Shown here: positions 1 to 7,904 of the stretch, in pieces
How positions within the stretch are numbered: position 1 is the stretch's first letter
How the letters are laid out: every line of letters starts with the position of its first letter
Assembly (NCBI GenBank): GCA_002448555.1
Contig: DJYV01000160.1
Location: 1-16,903, forward strand
Length of the DNA: 16,903 bases
Direction of reading: 5' to 3'
DNA from: Flavobacteriales bacterium UBA6969
GTDB lineage: Bacteria; Bacteroidota; Bacteroidia; Flavobacteriales_D; Sanyastnellaceae
Position numbers and translations under genes: made by a program
The notes under the pieces: generated by a model
The model's database searches: none
What the model was told of the DNA's origin: nothing
The model's input: only the letters and a program-made list of their open reading frames with translations

Positions 1-112
1 GGTCAAAGTGGACCGGGTTACGCTTGGGCCGTTGACCAAAAAAGAGGTTCCACGCGGCAGTTTCCGGCATTTGTCGGACGCCGAAATCAACCTGCTCCGA
101 ATGAGCTGTTAA
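1..112 (+). CDS. rRNA pseudouridine synthase, C-terminal end only (RsuA/RluB type)
   Basis: An open frame enters from the left edge and stops with TAA at 110-112, leaving about 36 residues. The visible tail contains VDRVTLGPLTKKEVPRG followed by FRHLSDAEINLLRM. This resembles the C-terminal end of the RsuA/RluB/RluE/RluF family of rRNA pseudouridine synthases in Bacteroidota, where an LTKK-(D/E)-(L/V)-PRG segment precedes a final R-x-L-(T/S)-x-x-E-(I/V) helix. These enzymes convert a specific uridine in 16S or 23S rRNA to pseudouridine. The S4 domain and catalytic Asp lie outside the window, so the target base cannot be judged. The stop is two bases before the ATG of the mannosyltransferase gene, which suggests co-transcription. 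The assignment rests on the tail motif alone. Confidence 0.6.
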   Translation, partial: VKVDRVTLGPLTKKEVPRGSFRHLSDAEINLLRMSC

Positions 113-114
113 CC

Positions 115-843
115 ATGGCTGAAAGCATTGTTATCATACCCACTTACAATGAAATTGAAAACATCGAGCGCATGCTCGATACGGTTCTCGGTTTGACCCC
201 CACCTTTCACGTCCTCATTGTAGACGACGGGTCTCCCGACGGCACCGCTGCGTCGGTCAAAGCGAAACAAGCGGAGCACGCGGACCGCATTCACTTGCTC
301 GAACGCTCGGGCAAATTGGGGCTGGGTACCGCCTACATCGCCGGGTTTAAATGGGCGTTGGAACACGGCTACGAATTGATCTACGAAATGGATTGCGACT
401 TCTCACACAACCCCCAAGACCTTCCGCGCTTGCGCCAAGCCTGTGTCGACGGGGCGGATGTTGCTGTAGGCTCGCGTTACACCCGCGGCGGAAAAGTGAG
501 CAACTGGCCCGTTGGCCGCATCCTCATGAGCTACTTCGCTTCTGTTTATGTAAATACGGTTCTGTGGCTCGGAGTCCGCGATTCCACTGCTGGATTTAAG
601 TGCTACCGCGCGGAGGTTCTGCGCACGATTGACTTGGACCGCATCCGTTTCATCGGTTATGCGTTCCAAATCGAAATGAAATACAATGCACGCCGGCTGG
701 GCTTTCGCATCGACGAGGTGCCCATTACCTTTGTCGATCGGGAGTTGGGTACGAGCAAAATGAGCATGAACATCTTCCAGGAAGCCTTCCTGGGCGTGCT
801 CCAAATGCGGTTCCGCCCCATCCGCCCGGCCAACAAAAACTAG
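115..843 (+). CDS. Polyprenol monophosphomannose synthase (DPM1-like GT2 glycosyltransferase)
   Basis: This 242-residue protein is a family 2 glycosyltransferase expected to move mannose (or a related sugar) from a GDP-sugar to a polyprenyl phosphate at the inner face of the cytoplasmic membrane, supplying a lipid-linked sugar donor. Visible motifs are IPTYNE at residues 8-13, VDDGSPDGT at 36-44, the metal and nucleotide-binding DxD as D93-C-D95 within MDCDFSHNP, and later VGSRYTRGG and STAGFKCYR, all characteristic of the DPM1 group. There is no C-terminal membrane domain, so it matches the short soluble form. The ATG at 115 gives the normal N-terminus and lies two bases after the upstream stop. 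pyrC begins four bases after its stop, so this is an operon member. Family is secure; the exact sugar is inferred. Confidence 0.9.
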   Translation: MAESIVIIPTYNEIENIERMLDTVLGLTPTFHVLIVDDGSPDGTAASVKAKQAEHADRIHLLERSGKLGLGTAYIAGFKWALEHGYELIYEMDCDFSHNPQDLPRLRQACVDGADVAVGSRYTRGGKVSNWPVGRILMSYFASVYVNTVLWLGVRDSTAGFKCYRAEVLRTIDLDRIRFIGYAFQIEMKYNARRLGFRIDEVPITFVDRELGTSKMSMNIFQEAFLGVLQMRFRPIRPANKN

Positions 844-847
844 ATCC

Positions 848-2212
848 ATGACCGCCACGCCGACCCGTTTCATTCGCGCATCCATTGTCAACGAAGGAAA
901 AGTCGAGGTCGGCGACGTGCTCATTGCACGTGACGGCACCATCGGCGCCGTGGGCGTAGCCTGCGACCAGCACCCCGAAGCATCCGAGGCCATCCAGGTT
1001 GATGCCCAAGGGCTTTGGCTGATGCCAGGCGCCATCGACGATCAAGTCCACTTCCGGGAACCCGGGTTGACCCAAAAAGGAGAAATCGCTACCGAATCCG
1101 CTGCAGCAGCAGCCGGCGGCATCACCTCATTCATGGAGATGCCGAACACGGTACCGCAAGCATTGAAGCAGCAACTCCTCGAAGACAAATACGAACGCGC
1201 CGCTGAGGTCAGCGCCGTGAACTACTCCTTCTTCATGGGGGCGTCCAACGACAACCTCGATGAAGTGCTCAAGACCGATCCACGCCGGGTTTGCGGTGTC
1301 AAGGTCTTCATGGGCTCGTCCACCGGAAACATGCTCGTCGACAACCGCGCCGTGCTGGAAGCCGTATTCAAGGAAAGCCCCACCCTCGTCGCTACCCATT
1401 GCGAAGACGAAGCCACCATCCGGCGCAACTCCGCGGCCGCGCGCGAGCGTTACGGAGAGTGTGTACCCATCGACCAGCACCCGCTCATCCGCAGCGCCGA
1501 AGCGTGTTACCGCTCGTCTTCCATGGCGGTGGAATTGGCCGAAAAGTCCAACACGCGCCTGCACATTTTGCACATCTCAACGGCCAAAGAGGTCGGGCTG
1601 TTCCGCAACGACATCCCATCCACCGAGAAGCGCATCACGGCTGAAGCCTGCATCCACCACCTCTGGTTCACCGATGCCGACTACGCCTCGAAAGGGACCC
1701 ACATCAAGTGGAACCCCGCCGTCAAAACAGCGGAGGATCGCGAAGCCATCCGCGCCGGCATCCTGAATGGGCGCATCGACGTCGTCGCCACGGACCACGC
1801 CCCACACACTGAAGAAGAAAAATCCGGCTCGTACTTCCAAGCACCTTCCGGCGGGCCACTCGTTCAGCACGCCTTGCCAGCCATGCTTGAGATGGTGCAT
1901 CAAGGAGTTCTGCCTGTGGAAGAAGTCGTCAATTTGATGGCGCACCGGGTAGCTGACTTGTTTGATATCACCGACCGCGGGTACATCCGCGCCGGGCACA
2001 AAGCCGACCTCGTGCTGGTCGACCCCAATGACCCTTGGAAAGTGACCAAGTCCAACATCCTGTACAAATGCGGTTGGTCGCCGTTTGAGGGTAGTGCCTT
2101 TAAATCGCGCATCCGCGGCACTTGGGTCAACGGTGTTCAAGTGTACAATGGCGAGCGCATCCTCACCGAACACGGCAACCACGCCGGCGAACGCCTCGCC
2201 TTCAACCGATGA
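848..2212 (+). CDS. pyrC: Dihydroorotase (class I, amidohydrolase superfamily)
   Basis: This 454-residue protein is dihydroorotase, which interconverts carbamoyl-aspartate and dihydroorotate in de novo pyrimidine synthesis in the cytoplasm. Metal-site landmarks are DDQVHFREPG at residues 64-73, K152 in GVKVFMGSSTGN, H184 in ATHCED, H242 in HILHIST and D316 in VATDHAPHT. The C-terminal half has RAGHKADLVLVD and the closing WSPFEGSAF, as expected for class I enzymes. One oddity is that the first His of the usual HxH metal pair is Gln (Q66). The FREPG signature makes dihydroorotase much more likely than allantoinase or hydantoinase. Start is the ATG four bases after the upstream gene, and the TGA overlaps the ATG of the next gene (ATGA), indicating translational coupling. 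Confidence 0.92.
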   Translation: MTATPTRFIRASIVNEGKVEVGDVLIARDGTIGAVGVACDQHPEASEAIQVDAQGLWLMPGAIDDQVHFREPGLTQKGEIATESAAAAAGGITSFMEMPNTVPQALKQQLLEDKYERAAEVSAVNYSFFMGASNDNLDEVLKTDPRRVCGVKVFMGSSTGNMLVDNRAVLEAVFKESPTLVATHCEDEATIRRNSAAARERYGECVPIDQHPLIRSAEACYRSSSMAVELAEKSNTRLHILHISTAKEVGLFRNDIPSTEKRITAEACIHHLWFTDADYASKGTHIKWNPAVKTAEDREAIRAGILNGRIDVVATDHAPHTEEEKSGSYFQAPSGGPLVQHALPAMLEMVHQGVLPVEEVVNLMAHRVADLFDITDRGYIRAGHKADLVLVDPNDPWKVTKSNILYKCGWSPFEGSAFKSRIRGTWVNGVQVYNGERILTEHGNHAGERLAFNR

Positions 2213-2631
2213 AACGGTTCGGCACAACGGGTATGGCGATCCTACTCCTTGCGGGGTGCGGAACCGGCGTCACCTTCGACGGGCCGCCCGCTCCGGAAGG
2301 CGTCATCGCTCGCGACACGTTTGTTCAGGTTTTGACCGAAGTCCACTTGATTGAAGGAGCGTTGAAGCAGCGCTTGTTCCGAAACGACGATGGGCAGGAA
2401 CGCGCCCTCTCTCATTACGCCGAACTGTACGACCGTTGGGGCATCGACGAAGAGCGGTTCAAAACCACCTACACCTGGTGGTACCAGCGGCCCATTGAAA
2501 TGGATGCCTTACTGGAGGAAGTGGCCGAAAATCTTACAGAATTGGAGCGCCAACTCACCGAAGCGGAAAACGACTCGGTAGCCCCTACTTCTTCACTGGA
2601 CCCAATGCAGTCAAGACGGCGGGAGCAGTAG
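2209..2631 (+). CDS. DUF4296 family lipoprotein
   Basis: This 140-residue protein begins with a lipoprotein signal peptide: a basic start (MKRF), a hydrophobic stretch and the lipobox LAGC with the lipidated Cys at residue 17. The mature part, roughly residues 28-115, contains FVQVLTEVHLIEGAL, then HYAELYDRWGIDEERF and TWWYQRPIEMDALLEEV, matching the small helical DUF4296 family of Bacteroidota, whose function is unknown. I chose the ATG at 2209 because it puts the signal peptide at the N-terminus and overlaps the pyrC stop as ATGA; an in-frame start further upstream would lie deep inside pyrC. The last 47 bases overlap, on the opposite strand, the end of the SDR gene. The residues after the Cys (GTGVTFD) lack an obvious acidic surface-export signal, so a periplasm-facing anchor is the simplest inference. 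Confidence 0.85.
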   Translation: MKRFGTTGMAILLLAGCGTGVTFDGPPAPEGVIARDTFVQVLTEVHLIEGALKQRLFRNDDGQERALSHYAELYDRWGIDEERFKTTYTWWYQRPIEMDALLEEVAENLTELERQLTEAENDSVAPTSSLDPMQSRRREQ

Positions 2632-3607
2632 TTTCAATGGTGGTTTGGATGGGCTCGTACGTCCAGTCCACCCCTTTTGCCTTGAGGGTACGCTCAAGCT
2701 TGTCGGTGGCGTAGTGGTGGTCCTTGTTGGTGTTCTCGACCGACTCCTTGGAAATGGGGGCACGCCGACCCGTCAACGCCTCCCAAAGCGCACTCAATCG
2801 CCAGGCCGTTCCCATCATCCACGCCTTCAAGGCCCGGTGTGGCGGGGTCGCGCCCAGCGCATTCGCCATCCACACCATGAGCTGCCTGTACGAGGCGTTT
2901 TCCGCACACAGAACGAACCGTTCTCCCCAGCACCCTTGGTCCGATAACACCGTGCAGGCCCGAGCCACATCCCGAGCCGCTACAAACCCGTTCGTGCCTA
3001 TGGGGTACCAGCTGAGCCCGCGGTGGACCAGGGTAAAAAGCATGGACGAACTGCGGGAGAAGTCCCCCTCGCCCAACACGATGACCGGATTCACAGCCAA
3101 TACGCGTAAGCCCTCTTCTTGGCCCCGCCAAGCCTCGAGCTCGGCGGCAAATTTGGAGCGGGCGTAGTGACTTACATCACGACCGTCCTCGAACGGCACA
3201 TCCTCGTGAACAGGTTCGCCAGGCTTGCGGCCCAACGCTGCAACGCTACTCACATGCACCAATTCCTCCACGCCGGTGTGAAGCATAGCATTGACCAACA
3301 AACCCGTTGCATCGCGGTTGATGCGCATCATGGTTTCGGCGTCCTTTGGGTGGAAGGACACCATCGCTGCACAATGAAACACCCGCTGGCATCCTTCCAT
3401 GGCTTCTTCCAGGAACAATCCATCGTGCAAGCTGCCCTCCAACCACTCGAGGTGGGCATCATCGGTGCCCGCTTTGGCGAGGAAGGCGTGAACCGCTTGG
3501 CGGTCGGATTGTGGACGGCAAAGGGCGCGCACTTGCTCCCCGTTTCGGAGCAATTCATCCACCAAATACCGGCCGACCAAACCCGTTGCGCCCGTAACAA
3601 ATACCAT
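2585..3607 (-). CDS. NAD(P)-dependent epimerase/reductase, extended SDR family
   Basis: This 340-residue protein is an extended short-chain dehydrogenase/reductase. The N-terminus carries the Rossmann dinucleotide motif GATGLVG at residues 6-12. The catalytic residues are S120 or S121 in HVSSVAALG and the YxxxK pair Y148/K152 in HYARSK. These features support an NAD(P)-dependent epimerase, dehydratase or DFR/3-beta-HSD-like reductase, but the substrate cannot be read from sequence. I place the start at the ATG at 3607, directly ahead of VFVTGATG; a longer frame upstream adds 25 residues that do not look like part of the fold and would run into the divergent uvrC promoter region. A -7-like box lies four bases upstream of this ATG. 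The gene converges on and overlaps the DUF4296 gene by 47 bases. Confidence 0.85.
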   Translation of the reverse strand: MVFVTGATGLVGRYLVDELLRNGEQVRALCRPQSDRQAVHAFLAKAGTDDAHLEWLEGSLHDGLFLEEAMEGCQRVFHCAAMVSFHPKDAETMMRINRDATGLLVNAMLHTGVEELVHVSSVAALGRKPGEPVHEDVPFEDGRDVSHYARSKFAAELEAWRGQEEGLRVLAVNPVIVLGEGDFSRSSSMLFTLVHRGLSWYPIGTNGFVAARDVARACTVLSDQGCWGERFVLCAENASYRQLMVWMANALGATPPHRALKAWMMGTAWRLSALWEALTGRRAPISKESVENTNKDHHYATDKLERTLKAKGVDWTYEPIQTTIETTAPAVLTALGPVKK

Positions 3608-3611
3608 GCTT

Positions 3612-3619
3612 CGAAGGTA
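3612..3619 (-). promoter_or_regulatory. Putative -7 promoter box of the SDR gene
   Basis: On the minus strand this reads TACCTTCG, one mismatch from the Bacteroidota -7 consensus TAnnTTTG. It is exactly four bases (AAGC) from the ATG at 3607. I found no TTG at the expected -33 distance; the nearest is 27 bases away, which is too far. It is supported mainly by having the same spacing as three other starts in this window. Confidence 0.45.
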
Positions 3620-3651
3620 GTTGGAGAATCCGCCCGAACTTCGCAGCAACC

Positions 3652-5460
3652 ATGGCAAAATCCGAACACATCGAACGGACATTGGCGCGCCTTCCCGAGC
3701 AGCCTGGCGTCTACCAATACTTCGATGTGGACCGCCGTCTTCTCTACGTGGGCAAGGCCAAAAACCTGAAGAAGCGCGTCTCGAGCTACTTCACCAAGCA
3801 CCACGACAACGGCAAAACCCGGCTACTCGTTTCCAAGATCCACGACATCCAGTGGCTCATCGCGCCATCCGAGGCCGATGCACTGCTACTCGAGAACAGC
3901 CTCATCAAAGAGCACAAGCCATTCTACAACATCCAGCTCAAGGACGACAAGACCTATCCTTTCATTGTCATCAAAAAGGAACGGTTCCCCCGCATTTTCG
4001 CCACCCGTCAACTCATCCGCGACGGCAGCGAATACTTCGGACCATTTCCCAGTGTGAAGGTGATGCATACGGTACTCGACCTGTGCCGCAAACTCTACCC
4101 CATCCGTTCCTGTGCCCTCGCGTTGACCGAGGAGAACATCGCCAATGGAAAGTTCCGGGTGTGCTTGGAATACCACATTGGAAATTGCAAAGGACCCTGC
4201 GTAGGTAAGCAAACAGAGGAAGCCTACATGGAGAGCATCGCCGCCATCCGCCACGTGCTACGCGGACACTTGGGCGAAGTGGTGCGCACCCTGCAAGGCC
4301 AGATGGCTGAAGCCGCTGAAGCGTTTCAATTTGAGGAAGCCGAGCAGTACAAGCGCAAGTTGGCTGCAGTCAAAAAGTACCAGGCCAAAAACACCATCGT
4401 CCACACCGGCATCACGGAAGTCGAGGTATACTCCATCGTGCAAGACGCGCGGTGCGCCTACGTCAACTTCCTGAAGATCCAAAACGGCACCATCACCAAA
4501 GGCCACACCTCAGAAGTGCGGCGCAAACTCGGCGAAGACACCAAGGAAATCCTTGAAGCCGCTATCGTGCAGATGCGCGACAAGTTTGGCAGCGACGCCA
4601 ACACGATCTACACCCCATTCGAAATTGATTTGCCTCTCGAGGGGGTCCATCTGCATGTGCCGCAGCGCGGGGACAAATTGCGGTTGGTGGAAATGTCGGA
4701 ACGCAACGCGCGGTTTTTCATGCGCGACCGGCAAAAGCAAATGGAGCAAACCCACCCCGAGGCTGCGACCCAACGATTGTTGGAAACCGCCAAGGAAGAC
4801 CTGCGGCTCACCGAATTGCCGGTGCACATCGAGTGCTTCGACAACTCGAACATCCAAGGCACAAACCCCACTTCGGCGTGTGTGGTTTTCAAAAACGGCA
4901 AGCCCGCCAAATCGGACTACCGCAAATTCAACATCCGCACCGTAGACGGTCCCGATGACTTTGCCTCCATGACGGAAGTCGTGCACCGCCGCTACCACCG
5001 ATTGCTCACCGAGGGCGAACCCCTGCCCCAGCTCATTGTCATCGACGGTGGAAAAGGGCAGCTCTCGCATGCGCTGGAAGCCCTCGAAGGATTGGGGTTG
5101 CGGGGTAAAATCGCCATCATCGGCATCGCCAAGCGCCTCGAGGAGATCTACTACCCCGGCGACCAGCACCCGCTATACTTGGACAAGCGTTCTTCGACGT
5201 TGAAGCTCATTCAGCACCTGCGCAACGAGGCCCACCGGTTCTCCTTAGAGCATCACCGCAAACGCAGAAGCAAGGCCGCGCTTCACTCGGAACTGGACGA
5301 CATCAAGGGCGTCGGGCCCAAGACCCGGCACGAGTTATTGGCCCATTTCAAGACGGTTGACGGCATTCGTAAAGCGGATGAAAAGGCACTTTTAGAAGTC
5401 GTCAACCTGAAGGTCGCCAAGGCCATTCAGGCCCATTTCGCAGAAGCTTCAGGGAAGTAA
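3652..5460 (+). CDS. uvrC: UvrABC system protein C (excinuclease ABC subunit C)
   Basis: This 602-residue protein is full-length UvrC, the nuclease that makes the 3' and 5' incisions around bulky DNA lesions after UvrA/UvrB loading. The GIY-YIG domain shows GVY at residues 19-21, YVG at 32-34, R42 and the metal-binding E81 in LLLENSLIKE. A UVR motif for UvrB contact lies near residues 215-245 (FQFEEAEQYKRKL). The RNase H-like C-terminal nuclease has D397 (ECFDNS), D465 (VIDGGKGQ) and H528 (EAHRFSLEHHR). The helix-hairpin-helix DNA-binding tail starts near residue 548 with LDDIKGVGPKTRHELL. All expected catalytic residues are present. The gene is divergent from the SDR gene across 44 bp, and its last 12 bases overlap the convergent DCC-protein gene. 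No canonical promoter box with the four-base spacing is seen here; a weak GAACTTCG lies eight bases before the ATG. Confidence 0.97.
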   Translation: MAKSEHIERTLARLPEQPGVYQYFDVDRRLLYVGKAKNLKKRVSSYFTKHHDNGKTRLLVSKIHDIQWLIAPSEADALLLENSLIKEHKPFYNIQLKDDKTYPFIVIKKERFPRIFATRQLIRDGSEYFGPFPSVKVMHTVLDLCRKLYPIRSCALALTEENIANGKFRVCLEYHIGNCKGPCVGKQTEEAYMESIAAIRHVLRGHLGEVVRTLQGQMAEAAEAFQFEEAEQYKRKLAAVKKYQAKNTIVHTGITEVEVYSIVQDARCAYVNFLKIQNGTITKGHTSEVRRKLGEDTKEILEAAIVQMRDKFGSDANTIYTPFEIDLPLEGVHLHVPQRGDKLRLVEMSERNARFFMRDRQKQMEQTHPEAATQRLLETAKEDLRLTELPVHIECFDNSNIQGTNPTSACVVFKNGKPAKSDYRKFNIRTVDGPDDFASMTEVVHRRYHRLLTEGEPLPQLIVIDGGKGQLSHALEALEGLGLRGKIAIIGIAKRLEEIYYPGDQHPLYLDKRSSTLKLIQHLRNEAHRFSLEHHRKRRSKAALHSELDDIKGVGPKTRHELLAHFKTVDGIRKADEKALLEVVNLKVAKAIQAHFAEASGK

Positions 5461-5826
5461 GCGATCAGGGTCCGGAACCAATTGGCAGGTGGTGCCAAAC
5501 CAGCGATGGCGATTGCGGGCAATGAGCCGGTAGCCCAAGTTCAACAACGGCCTTGCAAAGGGCCGCGTGAGTGCACGCGCCATGCGCCCAGGCAGCCCAG
5601 GCATGCGATAGGCGATTGCTGCCAGGCCGTCAGACTCCACCAAGACGCGACCGTCTTCCCACACCACCAAGGTGCTCAACGGTGGCGTGCGGAATTTTTC
5701 AGGAACGCGTTCCTTGGCCGTCTCCCCTTGGAGCGGAGCAAAACGTACATCCGCATCAGTATGGTTCCACAGCCAGCGCACGGCTCGATCACACAGCCCG
5801 CAGGCCCCGTCAAAAAACACAATCAT
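5449..5826 (-). CDS. DCC family thiol-disulfide oxidoreductase-like protein (DUF393)
   Basis: This 125-residue protein belongs to the DCC/DUF393 family, named for its conserved Asp-Cys-Cys. The N-terminus carries FFDGACGLCDRAVRW, with D6 and the CxxC pair C9/C12. The remaining length and motifs (VRFAPLQGE, then a central VVWEDGRVLVESDGLAAI) match the family. Members are predicted small redox proteins with a thioredoxin-like look, but their substrate is not established. I choose the ATG at 5826 because it overlaps the preceding gene's TGA as ATGA; a TTG two codons upstream is possible but less likely. It is the last gene of the thiL operon, and its end overlaps uvrC by 12 bases. Confidence 0.85.
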   Translation of the reverse strand: MIVFFDGACGLCDRAVRWLWNHTDADVRFAPLQGETAKERVPEKFRTPPLSTLVVWEDGRVLVESDGLAAIAYRMPGLPGRMARALTRPFARPLLNLGYRLIARNRHRWFGTTCQLVPDPDRLLP

Positions 5827-6776
5827 GCCCAACGAAACCGGGGGTCTTCCATGCCTCGGGTCAGGGCCGCGTAGCCCTCAACCAATTCCGTCACGACTTC
5901 TGCCGCCGGCTTGACCGTTTGGATGAGGCTGCTCACTTGGCCAATTTCTAGCTCGCCGTTGTCGAGGTCGCCCTCGAACATGCCCTTTTTGGCCCGGCCA
6001 CGGCCCAACAAAGCTTTCAATTCGTCTGGAGATTGACCCGCGTTTTCCGCTTCCACCACCGCTCGGGCAAACGCGTTATCGAGCAAGCGCACCGGCGTCA
6101 GCGCCTTCAGGCTCAGCCGAGTCGCCCCTTCACCCGCTGCCACTACCTCATCCTTGAATGCTTGGTGTGCGGAAGACTCCGGCGTAGCCACAAACCGACT
6201 GCCAATTTGAACGCCCTCTGCACCCAATGCGAAGGCCGCTACGATGGCCCGTGCATCCCCGATGCCACCGGCCGCAATCACCGGCACTTCGAGCGCATCC
6301 GCCACAGAAGGCACCAAGCAGAGTGTTGTGGTCTCCTCCCTCCCGTTGTGGCCTCCTGCCTCAAAACCTTCGGCCACCACCGCGTCGACGCCTGCCGCTT
6401 GCGCTTTCAGAGCAAACTTCACACTGCTGACTACGTGCACCACTAGGATGCCGTGCGATTTCAAGTGTTCGGTCCAGGTTCTGGGGTTGCCCGCACTGGT
6501 GAAAACAATCGGCACGCCCAATTCCACAATCGTGGCCATGTGCTCTTCAATCGACGGGTAGAGCAACGGGACGTTGACTGCGAAGGGCCGGTCCGTTGCC
6601 GCTTTGCATTTCTGGATTTGATCGCGCAGCACTTCGGAGTACATCGAACCCGCGCCGATGATTCCGAGGCCGCTGGCGTTCGAAACCGCGCTTGCGAGTT
6701 CCCAGCCGCTGCACCAAATCATCCCCGCTTGAATGATGGGGTATTCGATTCCAAAAAGTTCCTTGATGCGGTTCAT
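5823..6776 (-). CDS. Nitronate monooxygenase-like (2-nitropropane dioxygenase / FabK-type) FMN enzyme
   Basis: This 317-residue protein is a TIM-barrel flavoprotein of the nitronate monooxygenase family. The start FGIEYPIIQAGM is the usual N-terminal strand. H143 in EGFEAGGHNG is the conserved catalytic-site His of class members, and phosphate and flavin contacts are expected at VIAAGGI (166-172) and GVQIGSRF (188-195). The family oxidises alkyl nitronates with FMN, but some relatives such as FabK are enoyl-ACP reductases, and sequence alone does not decide between them. The early region IIGAGSM corresponds to the G-rich FMN loop. Both ends are coupled: its ATG overlaps the stop of the glycosyltransferase gene and its TGA overlaps the start of the DCC gene. 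It may detoxify reactive nitronates or act in an uncharacterised redox step with the DCC protein. Confidence 0.85.
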   Translation of the reverse strand: MNRIKELFGIEYPIIQAGMIWCSGWELASAVSNASGLGIIGAGSMYSEVLRDQIQKCKAATDRPFAVNVPLLYPSIEEHMATIVELGVPIVFTSAGNPRTWTEHLKSHGILVVHVVSSVKFALKAQAAGVDAVVAEGFEAGGHNGREETTTLCLVPSVADALEVPVIAAGGIGDARAIVAAFALGAEGVQIGSRFVATPESSAHQAFKDEVVAAGEGATRLSLKALTPVRLLDNAFARAVVEAENAGQSPDELKALLGRGRAKKGMFEGDLDNGELEIGQVSSLIQTVKPAAEVVTELVEGYAALTRGMEDPRFRWA

Positions 6777-7903
6777 AGCTCGAATAAGGCCAAGTTAGCC
6801 CGTTCTGCTTCGGCGCTTTGAACGCGATCCGAAAAATATGCCCGGGCCGCATGCGACATGGCTTCCCATTCTTCTTGGCTCAACGCCAACGCCGCATTCA
6901 AACCGGCATTCCAGGCTGCCTCATCCAACGGCCAATCCCACCCAACCTTGTGCGCCTCGAGGCCTCGCCACGGAGTCCGATCGCTAATAAGCACCGGGCA
7001 CCCATGGGCCCAGGCTTCCACGATCGAGTGACCGAAGTTTTCTTGGGTCGTCGGGGAGAGCAGGTAGTGCGCGGCTTGAAAATGAGGCCCCAATTCCGAA
7101 GGCGGCATGCCCCCGTGAAATACCACTCCGACCGCCGGGTCTTTGGCAGCCAAGTGCTCAAGCTCGGTTTGGTAAGCCGCATCCTCCACCGGACCGATAA
7201 AATTAACCGTGACGGGGCGAGACGCTTTCGCGCCGAGGACCGCCTTCAAGCCGAAATGCAGGTTTTTCACCCGGTGAATGCGGCCGATGACAGCGATGTT
7301 CCAACTGTCGTCTGGGCGTGAGGCGATTTCGGCGGGCTGTGGTGAGGGAAGGTTTTGTGCGACTGCGGTTTGTGCGCGGGGAAAGGCCTGTCGGATCTCC
7401 GTGGCTTCTTGATCAGAGGAGGCGTGCCATCGGACGCGATTCATCCATCCCATGCCCCGGGCCAAAGCCAGAAACAGCCGCTTTTTCAGGGGTTTGATGG
7501 AAAGCGCTGCTTCACCCAGCATGCCCCGCGGCGCCATAACCAAGCGCACATTGGGCCGTTGCCGAAGAACGCGCAATGGCAACAAGGTAAAGCCTCTCGA
7601 AAACAAGCTATTCAAGTGAAGGACCTCCGGCTTTACCTCATCCAGGATATCCTGCCACTGGCCCTTATCAATGCCTGATGTGTAACGAACCTGGATCGCG
7701 GCGGTGCTCGTTTCGACCGTACACCATTGATTGGTTCGAACGTCAAGGGGTTGCTCTTCGTCCAAATCGCGGTTGCCTGTTACCACCCAAACCTCATGCG
7801 TTTGAGAAAGAAAGGCCGCCAAGTTGTAGGCGCTTCGAATCGGACCGCCAGCCTTGAATGCCGGTGGAAACCAATCGACCGCTATCAGCACGCGCTTTTT
7901 CAC
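6773..7903 (-). CDS. Glycosyltransferase family 4 (GT-B fold)
   Basis: About 376 residues with the two-domain GT-B layout of family 4 glycosyltransferases. The N-terminus LIAVDWFPPAFKAGGPIRSAYNLA is the acceptor-side Rossmann domain with the glycine-rich loop. The C-terminal donor domain has VIGRIHRVKNL and the EX7E motif E288...E296 within TQENFGHSIVEAW, followed by GCPVLISDRTPW. Such enzymes add a sugar from an NDP-donor to a glycan acceptor, here probably a surface polysaccharide, since the gene is next to an asnB-type amidotransferase. No ATG gives a full N-terminus. I prefer the GTG at 7903, one base after the asnB stop, which gives the N-terminus (M)KKRVLIAVDW; a TTG at 7912 would add three residues and overlap asnB by 8 bases. 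Its stop overlaps the downstream ATG. Confidence 0.87.
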   Translation of the reverse strand: MKKRVLIAVDWFPPAFKAGGPIRSAYNLAAFLSQTHEVWVVTGNRDLDEEQPLDVRTNQWCTVETSTAAIQVRYTSGIDKGQWQDILDEVKPEVLHLNSLFSRGFTLLPLRVLRQRPNVRLVMAPRGMLGEAALSIKPLKKRLFLALARGMGWMNRVRWHASSDQEATEIRQAFPRAQTAVAQNLPSPQPAEIASRPDDSWNIAVIGRIHRVKNLHFGLKAVLGAKASRPVTVNFIGPVEDAAYQTELEHLAAKDPAVGVVFHGGMPPSELGPHFQAAHYLLSPTTQENFGHSIVEAWAHGCPVLISDRTPWRGLEAHKVGWDWPLDEAAWNAGLNAALALSQEEWEAMSHAARAYFSDRVQSAEAERANLALFEL

Positions 7904-7904
7904 G

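Noticed and set aside
3608..3651. uvrC promoter box GAACTTCG
   Set aside because: Two mismatches from TAnnTTTG and eight rather than four bases from the ATG; too weak to list as a feature.
3119..3769. Long plus-strand open frame of 216 codons opposite the SDR gene and across the uvrC start
   Set aside because: Its translation has no recognisable motif and it overlaps two well-supported genes; long antisense frames are common in GC-rich DNA.
4510..5169. A 219-codon minus-strand frame inside uvrC
   Set aside because: It lies opposite the conserved nuclease domain and has no family features.
5443..5484. Short palindromes GAAGCTTC and CCAATTGG near the uvrC end as terminator or operator
   Set aside because: Eight-base palindromes without loop or T-tract, lying inside coding DNA; expected by chance.
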